A stretch of 64,000 nucleotides of DNA from Anaerolineae bacterium (GTDB lineage: Bacteria; Chloroflexota; Anaerolineae; 4572-78; J111). Where the stretch lies: positions 240,797 to 304,796 of the forward strand of contig JAHDWA010000004.1 of NCBI GenBank assembly GCA_023382535.1, written 5' to 3'. Positions 54,716 to 61,827 of this stretch are shown piece after piece. How positions within the stretch are numbered: the stretch's first letter is position 1; every line of letters starts with the position of its first letter. The position numbers and the translations under genes were made by a program. Below the pieces are notes generated by a model, which worked only from the letters and a program-made list of their open reading frames with translations, was not told the origin of the DNA and ran no database searches.

Positions 54716-54774
54716 AACATTTGTTCGGGGGAATAATAGATGTAACAAAAGCGATACATTTAGAACAAATGTTC
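54716..54774. promoter_or_regulatory. inverted operator-like pair upstream of tnsA
   Basis: AACATTTGTTCG (54716-54727) is repeated in inverse at 54763-54774 (GAACAAATGTTC), 35 bp apart, in the promoter region of the tns operon. This pattern suits a dimeric repressor. Confidence 0.55.
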
Positions 54775-54991
54775 GTCTTAGTGTAATACTTTTGATGCAA
54801 AGAGTCAATATTTAGCCTCAAAATTGATACAAGTGATTGTGCAGCGTGAATCAGTGAGGATTAAGGCTATTAGGCGATGGTTCTGTGAGGAAGTGGTTTC
54901 ACCCGATAAAGAACGGTTGACTTCGCTTTTACGAGTTGAAAATTTAAGAGCGAAATGCGTTTAAATAAGTAGATTCTATCAGGAGGATGTA

Positions 54992-56104
54992 TTGAGTTGC
55001 AAGGATAAAGGTCGTAAGTATGCCAAGAAACTTATTGCAATAACGGGAGTACCAACACTAACGATGAACGACGAAATACAGCCTCTCGCTGCCAGGAGGG
55101 TAGGTAGCCCGTCTCTTGAACCAGCCTTGCGCCCAGGCAGGCAGACGGAATCGAGCGCCGTACCAACAACACTACACCTACTGGCCTGCGGTCACGTTGT
55201 CTCAAGAGGTGTTGCGGCGGGTGAGGACGAGTGGTGTGACAAGTGCGATGCCTGGTCTTCTGCCCCTAAAATGACGTCGGAGGGGAAGTTGGACCTGCGG
55301 GGGGTGGATTTAAGCAAGCAATATTTGACCAGGCTGCTGCCGGCAGGGACTAAACTGGATTTAAGTGGGGCGAATTTGGAATCGGCGTGGCTAAAAGGGC
55401 TTGACCTGAGCGAATCCAATCTCAGCAAGGCTGAACTGGGAAAAGCTATCTTGCGGGAGGCCAACCTGCGCGGGGCCGATTTGAGTGGAGCCACCCTGTT
55501 CAGGTCCGACTTGCAACAGAGCAGCTTGCACGCTGCCCGCCTCAAGAAGGCAAAGTTGAACCAGGCTGAGTTAAACGATGCCGATCTTAGTCAGGCCGAT
55601 ATGGAGGAGGCGTCCCTAAGTGGTGCCAAGTTTTATCGCGCCAATCTCAGCGGGGCTAATCTACGTAAGGCTTGTCTCTCAAATGTCGAAGCTAAGGAGG
55701 CCAATTTGCAGCAGGTAGATTTGCGTGGGGCTTATATGCCCAATGCAAGTTTAACCAAGGCGGATTTGCGTGGGGCGGACTTGAGCGCCCTGCCTGATGC
55801 GACGGCTCTGCATAATCTTAAAGAGACGTGGATGGAAAGGGCCATTTTAATCGAGGCCAATTTGCAAGGGGTCAACCTCAGCGGGGCGCACTTGAGGGAA
55901 GCCAGCTTGTATGGAGCCGATCTAAGAGGAGCCAATCTGACGGGCGTTAATCTGATGTGGACCAACCTGGCCGAGGCTGATCTGCGCGGAGCGACCTTGC
56001 GAAACGTCGTCGCGTTAGACAAAGCCTATAATCTAAACCAGGCCCATTGGGATGACACTACCGTTTGGCCGGTAGGATTTATCCCGCCGGAAAGGGAAAA
56101 ATGA
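54992..56104 (+). CDS. MSC/TGVP-tagged pentapeptide-repeat protein
   Basis: This 370-residue protein starts with TTG after AGGAGG. It opens MSCKDKGRKYAKKL and ITGVPTL (about residues 17-23), the same tag as at 47,610 and 60,595. A Cys/His segment follows (LACGH, then WCDKCDAW near residue 85). From about residue 100 to the end come pentapeptide repeats of the ADLSGANLxxA type, interrupted near residue 265. Pentapeptide-repeat proteins form a right-handed helix and some mimic DNA. Function is unknown. A hairpin terminator lies at 56,199-56,276. Confidence 0.75.
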   Translation: MSCKDKGRKYAKKLIAITGVPTLTMNDEIQPLAARRVGSPSLEPALRPGRQTESSAVPTTLHLLACGHVVSRGVAAGEDEWCDKCDAWSSAPKMTSEGKLDLRGVDLSKQYLTRLLPAGTKLDLSGANLESAWLKGLDLSESNLSKAELGKAILREANLRGADLSGATLFRSDLQQSSLHAARLKKAKLNQAELNDADLSQADMEEASLSGAKFYRANLSGANLRKACLSNVEAKEANLQQVDLRGAYMPNASLTKADLRGADLSALPDATALHNLKETWMERAILIEANLQGVNLSGAHLREASLYGADLRGANLTGVNLMWTNLAEADLRGATLRNVVALDKAYNLNQAHWDDTTVWPVGFIPPEREK

Positions 56105-56198
56105 CAAGCTGTAATCGCAGCCCCTCGCCGACCGAAATAGAAGAATTCTCAATGGAGCGACCCAAAGCGTCTGGAATAGACAAATTAGGGGCAATAAA

Positions 56199-56276
56199 AA
56201 AGAGCCGGTTGGGTTGGCCGGCCCTTTCCGGGTGCGAAAGCACCCTAGCAGAGGTTTTTGCTTCTTTTTATTTTAC
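56199..56276 (+). terminator. tandem-hairpin terminator after the pentapeptide gene
   Basis: AAAGAGCCGG pairs with CCGGCCCTTT (56199-56227, one mismatch), followed by GGGTGC-GAAA-GCACCC (56230-56245) and then a T-rich tract (56255-56276). Confidence 0.6.
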
Positions 56277-56318
56277 CTCAGTTTGATAAATGGCTCAATA
56301 TTTTTTGGAGGCTCAAAA

Positions 56319-56609
56319 GTGGCACAGGCAATGACTTATAACGTCGACCAACGCCGGGCGGAGATTGCGTCTCGCATCCGCGAAGCCCGGTTTCAACACG
56401 GCTTAACGCAGGAAGCAATGGCCGATTTACTGGGCTGTTCCCGTATTAAGTGGAACCGCATCGAGAATGGGAAAGCCGACTTAACGGCTCTGGAAATTGA
56501 TTTACTGGCCAGAACCTTCCAATTGCCGGTGGCCTTTTTCTTTTCGACGGAGGGAAATCTGACGCAGCGGATCGTTTGGTCCGTTGATAATGGGTTGGTG
56601 TTGTCTTGA
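56319..56609 (+). CDS. XRE-family regulator
   Basis: GTG at 56319 with GGAGG at 56307-56311 gives 96 residues. The helix-turn-helix reads IREARFQHGLTQEAMADLLG then CSRIKWNRIENGKADLTALE. The N-terminus AQAMTYNVDQRRAEIASRIR and the tail (LLARTFQLPVAFFF) are similar to the regulator at 58,306, so the two are paralogues. It probably controls local cargo genes; targets unknown. Confidence 0.8.
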   Translation: MAQAMTYNVDQRRAEIASRIREARFQHGLTQEAMADLLGCSRIKWNRIENGKADLTALEIDLLARTFQLPVAFFFSTEGNLTQRIVWSVDNGLVLS

Positions 56610-56634
56610 TAGGTTGCCGAGAGGCAATTAAAAC
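56594..56634 (+). repeat. intergenic repeat, copy 1 (partner at 57598-57638)
   Basis: TGTCTTGATAGGTTGCC and AGGCAATTAAAACATAA are shared with 57,598-57,638 with few changes. Copy 1 includes the stop codon of the XRE gene. Confidence 0.7.
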
Positions 56635-56661
56635 ATAACCTGGTTAGGCCGTAGGAGGTTT

Positions 56662-56940
56662 ATGAGCAATCCAATTTGTCCTCGATGCGGGTCTGAAAAT
56701 GTAGTTGCTGTCATTAACGAACTTGATACCCGAACTTGGCGCTGGCAAGCTCACTGTGATAATTGTGGGGCGGATGGGAATTGGGTATCTGGTGATTTCA
56801 TCCTTGCCCTTGACCAATGGCGGCTCGGAATTTCGCTCAAGGGGACTTACCCTGCGATTTCCGAATATTTCGCGCCTGCGGAGGCTCTTTTAGCTCAATC
56901 GTCTGGACAGACGTATGCAATTGAAGATAAAATCTCGTGA
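56662..56940 (+). CDS. Lar-like zinc-ribbon protein
   Basis: This 92-residue protein reads CPRCGSENVVAVINELDTR and then HCDNCGADGNW (about residues 5-42), a four-cysteine ribbon similar to the restriction-alleviation protein Lar. TAGGAGG precedes the ATG. Lar in phage and prophages relieves type I restriction; here that role is a guess from the fold. It overlaps the next small frame by 26 bp. Confidence 0.6.
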   Translation: MSNPICPRCGSENVVAVINELDTRTWRWQAHCDNCGADGNWVSGDFILALDQWRLGISLKGTYPAISEYFAPAEALLAQSSGQTYAIEDKIS

Positions 56941-57127
56941 AGCAAAAAGAGTTCTTGCCACCTTACGCTTACCAAACGAAACATTGTCAGAGTGCGCTGA
57001 CAGATTGTTGGCCAACCTGGCGTCAATTTCTATGGACCTGGATAATTACGAGCAACATTTTGGTCCGCAAAAGCCCGCCAAAGTTCCCTCCCGGCTTCTA
57101 AACAAGAAAAATTCGGGCTATCATTGA
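56915..57127 (+). CDS. possible 70-residue protein
   Basis: The frame overlaps the end of the zinc-ribbon gene and encodes a mainly helical product (REAKRVLATLRLPNETLSEC) somewhat like small ribbon-helix-helix or antitoxin proteins, but no motif is secure. No Shine-Dalgarno of its own is visible apart from coding sequence of the previous gene. Confidence 0.35.
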   Translation: MQLKIKSREAKRVLATLRLPNETLSECADRLLANLASISMDLDNYEQHFGPQKPAKVPSRLLNKKNSGYH

Positions 57128-57166
57128 AAAAACTGTGGATTAGTACGAGGGGAAGTAGCCGCTTAA

Positions 57167-57508
57167 ATGGAAGATTTTGCCAACTGGTTGGAAGAAAAAT
57201 TAAAGGAAAGAGGCTGGCAGCCCTCTGACCTGGCCCACAAAGCTCACCTGGGGAATAGCACAGTCACCCGTATTCTTAATTCTAATCGGGGCGCTGGCCC
57301 TGAAGTATGTGTGGCGATTGCTCGTACTTTGCAGTTGCCGCCTGAATTGGTCTTTCGTAAGGCTGGGCTGCTTCCCTCCCAGTCAGAGTCTACGCCGGAT
57401 TTGGAGGAATTGTCGTATTTATTTGAGCAATTGGAAGAGGAAAAACGGCAGTTAGCGTTGGTTACACTCAGGGCCTGGGTCTCACATCCCCTAAAGCCAA
57501 ACATTTAA
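57167..57508 (+). CDS. XRE-family regulator
   Basis: This 113-residue protein has a helix-turn-helix near the N-terminus: WLEEKLKERGWQPSDLAHKA then LGNSTVTRILNSNRGAGPE. A helical C-terminus follows with LEELSYLFEQLEEEKRQLA. The layout fits phage-type XRE repressors, with a short dimerisation tail. It is unrelated in detail to the other two XRE genes. Confidence 0.8.
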   Translation: MEDFANWLEEKLKERGWQPSDLAHKAHLGNSTVTRILNSNRGAGPEVCVAIARTLQLPPELVFRKAGLLPSQSESTPDLEELSYLFEQLEEEKRQLALVTLRAWVSHPLKPNI

Positions 57509-57597
57509 GATGATCTAATTGACTGCGATGTTTGCAAGCGGAGTAACATTACTGTTACTTGTTCGAGTGTCATTGTGCTATAATCCAAAGAATTAGT

Positions 57598-57638
57598 GCT
57601 GTCTTGATAGGTTGCTGGAAGGCAATTAAAACATAATT
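57598..57638 (+). repeat. intergenic repeat, copy 2 (partner at 56594-56634)
   Basis: See copy 1. The following AATTCTTGATAACTTTC is itself similar to 58549-58565 after the third XRE gene. Confidence 0.7.
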
Positions 57639-57674
57639 CTTGATAACTTTCATTGACTTGACAGAGGAGTACCA

Positions 57675-57887
57675 ATGGCAGAAGTAATCCATCTTGTTCA
57701 AATAGGCGATGGGGTGTTCAAAACACAGGATGGTAAAATTCTGGTGGAAATAGACAAAAACCTGTATATTGATGTGGATGGGCAATTGATTGTTGACCTG
57801 CCAGCAACATTAGATAATTTTACTAAGGAGGGGGCAAAAGATGACAGTCAAATGGGCGAAAACAGAGGCAATCAATCGAATGAATAG
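57675..57887 (+). CDS. unknown 70-residue protein
   Basis: Starts MAEVIHLVQIGDGVFKTQDG; beta-rich, acidic, no motif recognised. GAGGAG lies before the ATG. It overlaps the next gene by 47 bp in another frame. Confidence 0.5.
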   Translation: MAEVIHLVQIGDGVFKTQDGKILVEIDKNLYIDVDGQLIVDLPATLDNFTKEGAKDDSQMGENRGNQSNE

Positions 57888-58140
57888 CAACGGTCTGCTT
57901 CAAGAAATCTTGCAGATAGAGCCAGGATTACGCCCTATTCTCGAAGAAGCCCAAACCCAACGGAATATCAAAGGATATAACCGTATTCGCAGATATATTG
58001 AACTCAGAAATAAAGCGGGCCATCTTGTTGGTACGCTTGCGGATAATCAACAACTTAGAAACTCAAAGTCTTATGATGTTGTTATAAAGACAATTGACGA
58101 CCTGCTGCCGCCTGATAATATAGATGTTCAGGGCGACTAA
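57841..58140 (+). CDS. unknown 99-residue protein
   Basis: The start has GGAGG seven to ten bases upstream. The product is helical (INRMNSNGLLQEILQIEPGL and GYNRIRRYIELRNKAGHLVG) with no recognised motif. With the preceding gene it may form a two-gene module of toxin-antitoxin size, but I see no supporting motif. Confidence 0.55.
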   Translation: MTVKWAKTEAINRMNSNGLLQEILQIEPGLRPILEEAQTQRNIKGYNRIRRYIELRNKAGHLVGTLADNQQLRNSKSYDVVIKTIDDLLPPDNIDVQGD

Positions 58141-58172
58141 ATCCGACTCATCTGAAAGAAGGAGTTTGGGTT

Positions 58173-58283
58173 ATGTTCCACCGCCGCCTGAGATTCAGCA
58201 CTGCTGTTCCGCGAAGGACACACTTGGTTGAAATTCATTCAGGTTTTACTGACCCAAGTGGAACTGTACTATCCAAAGAATAA
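58173..58283 (+). CDS. possible 36-residue protein
   Basis: AAGGAG lies nine bases before ATG 58173. The product MFHRRLRFSTAVPRRTHLVE ends at TAA 58281-58283. It is short and basic; no family is recognised. A good ribosome-binding site is the only support. Confidence 0.3.
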   Translation: MFHRRLRFSTAVPRRTHLVEIHSGFTDPSGTVLSKE

Positions 58284-58305
58284 GCCCAGTTACGCCCATT
58301 AGGAG

Positions 58306-58551
58306 ATGCAAGCGATGGCAGTAGATGTGCCGGCTTATGCCCTACAGCGCCGGCCCGAAATTGGGCAGCGAATCCGTGAAGCGCGGCGCAGCAAAAAGTG
58401 GACGCAGGAACAAATAGCTATATTCCTGGGCTGTTCAAGGCGGCGAGTCAACCGCGTTGAACAGGGACTTACCAACTTTGACGTGTTTGAGCTTGAATTG
58501 CTGGCCAAGGAGTTGGGCCTGCCGATTACCAGCTTCCTGGGAAATTCTTGA
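58306..58551 (+). CDS. XRE-family regulator, paralogue of the 56,319 gene
   Basis: This 81-residue protein shares the layout AxAM..-QRR.EI.xRIREAR with the regulator at 56,319. Its helix-turn-helix is SKKWTQEQIAIFLGCSRRRV and NRVEQGLTNFDVFELELLAK. The tail LPITSFLG matches LPVAFFF. The two probably arose by duplication together with their flanking intergenic repeats. Confidence 0.8.
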   Translation: MQAMAVDVPAYALQRRPEIGQRIREARRSKKWTQEQIAIFLGCSRRRVNRVEQGLTNFDVFELELLAKELGLPITSFLGNS

Positions 58552-58584
58552 TAACCTTCGTTGGGTGGCGAGGAGACGGCGGAA

Positions 58585-58773
58585 ATGAAAGACCAAGACG
58601 GCAAGCAGTTGGAGGTAGGGGATACGGTTGTGTATTGGGAATTACCTAATCCCTATGGATTCAGGATGTCGAGCATTATTGTTGCATTTGAGGATGATAA
58701 CATTGTAGTTCAAAGCGGAGCCAGGTGGCCGCTAAAGGATGTCAGGTTTTTATGGCGCAAACCCGCCGCCTAA
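58585..58773 (+). CDS. unknown 62-residue protein
   Basis: ATG 58585 follows GAGGAG at a slightly long spacing. The product (MKDQDGKQLEVGDTVVYWEL) looks like a small beta-barrel of the SH3/KOW-like kind. No family is secure. Confidence 0.45.
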   Translation: MKDQDGKQLEVGDTVVYWELPNPYGFRMSSIIVAFEDDNIVVQSGARWPLKDVRFLWRKPAA

Positions 58774-58929
58774 TAACTCGCTCAAGGGGATTTGTTACGC
58801 TGCTGTGGGAGCTTCAATTGGCAAGCCTCACTTGCCAGCCCCGCAAGCGCCTTAGCTCATCGGTTGTTGGGCCGCTTCTCTCGCTCTGTCACTAACCGCC
58901 AACCCTCCGGTAGTAGGTTTGGCTTGCGG

Positions 58930-59679
58930 ATGGAAAGCCAAAAGCCTGTAAAGCCTGGTGACGGAGCGAAAAAAGTGGCCCAACCTACCTATCTCTTTGA
59001 GCGAGCCTTTGATTTAGCATTTCGTGAAGGATGTAGGCGTTGGACGGCAGAAAAGATTCGTAATTTGGTGAAGGTGATGATCTGGAAATATCGTATTCCC
59101 CATATCTGGGAAGCTGATCGAACCGTTTGGGAGGATGTTTATTTACTACCAGACCACCCCGGCTACACTGCTCAGGCTCTCTGGTTGACGATTGATGCGC
59201 TGGGCTTTTACGAAGGGAGCGAGCGGGACGAAGCTGAAAGCCGGCTGGGGGATCAATCATACGTGATTGAGGGAACGAATATGCTGGTCTGGGCCGAGGA
59301 CTTTTCCAAGCCCGAATTATTGAAGTGGGTGGGTATCTGGCTTGAGGCAAACGGCCTGCCAGTTACGGCTTTGGAGGAAGGCACCGCCCAGGAGTTTCGA
59401 GGTCGGACAGCCCTTGATGAAGCCCTCCAGACCATCTATGCGGAGATGAAAGACAACGAAGGAGACAAAGTACACATCCATCCTGATACTTTTGCCGAGA
59501 TTCCAGCGGATACAGATACAGGCCACAAGTATAAAATCTTCTTTCCGCGTAAGCTGGTTGAGGAAATTGAAACGATGCCAGAACACGAGGCTGAAGACTT
59601 GATACGAGCTATTACCCATTTGGCCGATAATCCCACACCGGCAGCCTCAAAACGATTGGCAAATGAAGAAGACGAATAA
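58930..59679 (+). CDS. unknown protein with RelE-like C-terminus
   Basis: ATG 58930 gives 249 residues; a TTG start at 58792 is also open but reads like non-coding sequence. The N-terminal 200 residues have no recognised domain. The last 55, HKYKIFFPRKLVEEIETMPE to PAASKRLANEEDE, resemble the first two thirds of a RelE/ParE toxin, stopping where the catalytic RIRxGxYR strand should begin. It may be a truncated toxin or an unrelated domain. No good Shine-Dalgarno is seen. Confidence 0.5.
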   Translation: MESQKPVKPGDGAKKVAQPTYLFERAFDLAFREGCRRWTAEKIRNLVKVMIWKYRIPHIWEADRTVWEDVYLLPDHPGYTAQALWLTIDALGFYEGSERDEAESRLGDQSYVIEGTNMLVWAEDFSKPELLKWVGIWLEANGLPVTALEEGTAQEFRGRTALDEALQTIYAEMKDNEGDKVHIHPDTFAEIPADTDTGHKYKIFFPRKLVEEIETMPEHEAEDLIRAITHLADNPTPAASKRLANEEDE

Positions 59680-59725
59680 TGTGTAGTGCGATGAGCAAAA
59701 TAGCTCAGAAGTTACCGGTATAATT

Positions 59726-59914
59726 ATGGCCGCAATTGTAACCAAATTAAATCGTGCCAAGCGGTATCGCTGCCCGGTCCCTAAATTCCATCACACCTTA
59801 CGCTGGCTTAAAAGGCGAGCGCATCGAATTGACCGGCGTAGAGCACGGCAAAGTCTCAAAGAAGGCCAGGAATATTACAGCGTGCCTCGCTTGACCGGAT
59901 GGGATATAGTGTGA
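59726..59914 (+). CDS. possible 62-residue basic protein
   Basis: The product MAAIVTKLNRAKRYRCPVPK is very rich in Arg and Lys and ends TGWDIV. TATAAT stands directly before the ATG. No family is recognised. It is followed after three bases by the next gene. Confidence 0.35.
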   Translation: MAAIVTKLNRAKRYRCPVPKFHHTLRWLKRRAHRIDRRRARQSLKEGQEYYSVPRLTGWDIV

Positions 59915-59917
59915 CTT

Positions 59918-60340
59918 ATGGGGATGTTTGATGAAATCGAATGTCAATATCCACTTCCTGATAATCCGCCCGATTGGGTAAAAAATGACCGCTTCCAAAC
60001 CAAGAATTTCGATAACCTTTTAGACCTTTATACCATAACGCCCGAAGGAGACTTGATCCGTCATTGCGACGAGCGGGAATACATTGAGGATGCGACTGCA
60101 TTCCTGGGACATAGGACGCGGATCATTCGGGAATGGCAAGAGACAGTCGAGTTTCACGGCGATATAGTCTTCTATACCTCCAATATACAAAGTTCCTCTG
60201 GAGGAGGGCAATACGGCTTGAGGGCAGATACGGGGGATGTCCCGCTTATTTTTGAGTACAAAGCCCGCTTTACCGAAGGTAAACTTCAATGGATTCGGGC
60301 GCTTCACAAACCCATCGCCCAACAAATTAAAGCGGAATAG
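59918..60340 (+). CDS. unknown 140-residue protein (MGMFDEIECxYPLPD type)
   Basis: The N-terminus MGMFDEIECQYPLPDNPPDW is a pattern I associate with a widespread family of uncharacterised phage and plasmid proteins; no function is known to me. The rest is beta-rich with no motif. It probably forms one unit with the small basic protein before it. Confidence 0.6.
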   Translation: MGMFDEIECQYPLPDNPPDWVKNDRFQTKNFDNLLDLYTITPEGDLIRHCDEREYIEDATAFLGHRTRIIREWQETVEFHGDIVFYTSNIQSSSGGGQYGLRADTGDVPLIFEYKARFTEGKLQWIRALHKPIAQQIKAE

Positions 60341-60475
60341 ACGGGATTGACCTCATTTTGTTGATCCGTAATTGGCTGAACCGTAGGCGTTGGGCAGTTG
60401 AGAGGTCACAAAAATGGAACAGTAGTCTCACGGAGCTTTTGATTTTAGCCGCCTAAAACGCCCAATTTGATTTAA

Positions 60476-60521
60476 CCCCCTCAATTTAAGGGATTAAATG
60501 ACGATTGGTTTAGGATATAAT
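60476..60521 (+). promoter_or_regulatory. promoter box before the second tagged pentapeptide gene
   Basis: CCCCCTCAATTTAAGGGAT (60476-60494) and TATAAT (60516-60521), the same arrangement as at 61692-61737. A copy of about 90 bp around it is repeated there. Confidence 0.6.
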
Positions 60522-60594
60522 CTTTGTAAATTATGGCAATTTCCCTGTTATACTCATTTATGAGCACTCAAACGGTCTCACAAGGAAATAAGAG

Positions 60595-61539
60595 ATGAGT
60601 TGTAGAGGTAAAGCAGATAACGTCCGCACTGCCTTAGCCCCTTCCACGGGGGTTCCCACGCTCCAGAAGCCGCCTACCGACGATGTTCTCAAAGGACGCT
60701 CCCTACAAGGGGGAAATTTCAGTTATGAGAACTTCTCTGACACTGATTTGAGCGGGGCTAACTTGAGTGGGATCAAGTTCTTTAAGGCTAAGCTGAAACA
60801 AGCAACTCTACGGGGCGCTAACCTGGAAGGAGCCGACCTGCAAGGGGCTGATTTAGAGAAAGCCAATTTGAGCGAGGCTAACTTGAAAGGGGCCAAGCTC
60901 TACTGCGCAGAATTGGTGGATGCCAATTTGGAGAGGGCTAACCTGGAAGGGGCCAAACTGGAATTGACTCTACTAAGAAACACATCTTTACACGGCGCTA
61001 ACCTGGAAGGGGCCAACCTGGGAGAAGCAAGGGCAAAGTCGGCTGATTTGAGCGAGGCTAACTTGAAAGGGGCTAAACTCGTTAGAGCTAAGCTAGGACA
61101 TCTACACGGCGCTAACCTGGAGGGAGCCGACCTGAGTGGGGCTAACTTAGAGGAGGCCGATTTGAGTGAGGCTAATTTGAGTGGGGCCAAGTTGGAAGGC
61201 GCTAACCTGGTAAAGGCCGACCTGCGGGGAGCCAATCTCAGCGGTGCCAATCTACTCTTTGCCAATCTTAGAGAGGCCAATTTTGAAGGGGCGAATCTGA
61301 AAGGAGTTGATCTCTCTTACCTCGTGTGGACGCGGATTAATTTTAGCCGAGCGAATCTCTCGGAATGTCGGCTGTGCGACTTACGGGGCGCTAACCTGGA
61401 GGGAGCCGACCTGAGCGGAGCAGACCTGAGTGAAGCACACCACCTGGACGAGACTAAATTGCTCGGCAGTACCTATGACAACTCAACGGTTTGGCCTACT
61501 GGGTTTAACCCGAAAGAGCGAGGAGCGATTCCAAAGTAG
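60595..61539 (+). CDS. MSC/TGVP-tagged pentapeptide-repeat protein
   Basis: This 314-residue protein opens MSCRGKADNV and STGVPTL (about residues 17-23), the third copy of the shared tag. From about residue 50 to 300 it is pentapeptide repeat (ADLEGANLxGAKL), with a break near residue 240 at SYLVWTRINFSRA. It ends with NSTVWPTGFNPKERG, matching DDTTVWPVGFIPPERE at the end of the 54,992 protein, so the two pentapeptide proteins are related at both ends. Function is unknown. Confidence 0.75.
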   Translation: MSCRGKADNVRTALAPSTGVPTLQKPPTDDVLKGRSLQGGNFSYENFSDTDLSGANLSGIKFFKAKLKQATLRGANLEGADLQGADLEKANLSEANLKGAKLYCAELVDANLERANLEGAKLELTLLRNTSLHGANLEGANLGEARAKSADLSEANLKGAKLVRAKLGHLHGANLEGADLSGANLEEADLSEANLSGAKLEGANLVKADLRGANLSGANLLFANLREANFEGANLKGVDLSYLVWTRINFSRANLSECRLCDLRGANLEGADLSGADLSEAHHLDETKLLGSTYDNSTVWPTGFNPKERGAIPK

Positions 61540-61625
61540 TCAATTTCGGGCGTGTTAAACTGTCTTCCTTTGTGTCTTGAAAGAAGTTAACCTGGAAGAG
61601 CCAAAATAGGTTACCAGGGAATCAT

Positions 61626-61664
61626 AAAGTCCCGCGAGACAACGTCAGTCTCGCGGGACTTTTG
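61626..61664 (+). terminator. intrinsic terminator after the second pentapeptide gene
   Basis: AAAGTCCCGCGAGAC (61626-61640) pairs perfectly with 61648-61662 and ends in TTTT. A decayed copy of the right half lies near 60,436-60,452. Confidence 0.8.
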
Positions 61665-61691
61665 ATTCCAGCCCACCTAAAATCGGCTTAA

Positions 61692-61737
61692 CCCCCTCAA
61701 TTTAAGGGATTAAGTGACGATTAAATTGCGATATAAT
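61692..61737 (+). promoter_or_regulatory. promoter box before the MFS gene
   Basis: CCCCCTCAATTTAAGGGAT (61692-61710) and TATAAT (61732-61737), nearly identical to 60476-60521. Confidence 0.6.
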
Positions 61738-61827
61738 CTCCGCAAAAGTAGAACCAGATGTCCGGTAGTTTAACCAAAAAGATGGGACTTATCTTAACTT
61801 AGGGGATTTAACGCAACAGGATAGAGA

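Noticed and set aside
56065..56286. 73-residue frame after the first pentapeptide gene
   Set aside because: It overlaps the pentapeptide gene and runs through the tandem-hairpin terminator; coding is unlikely.
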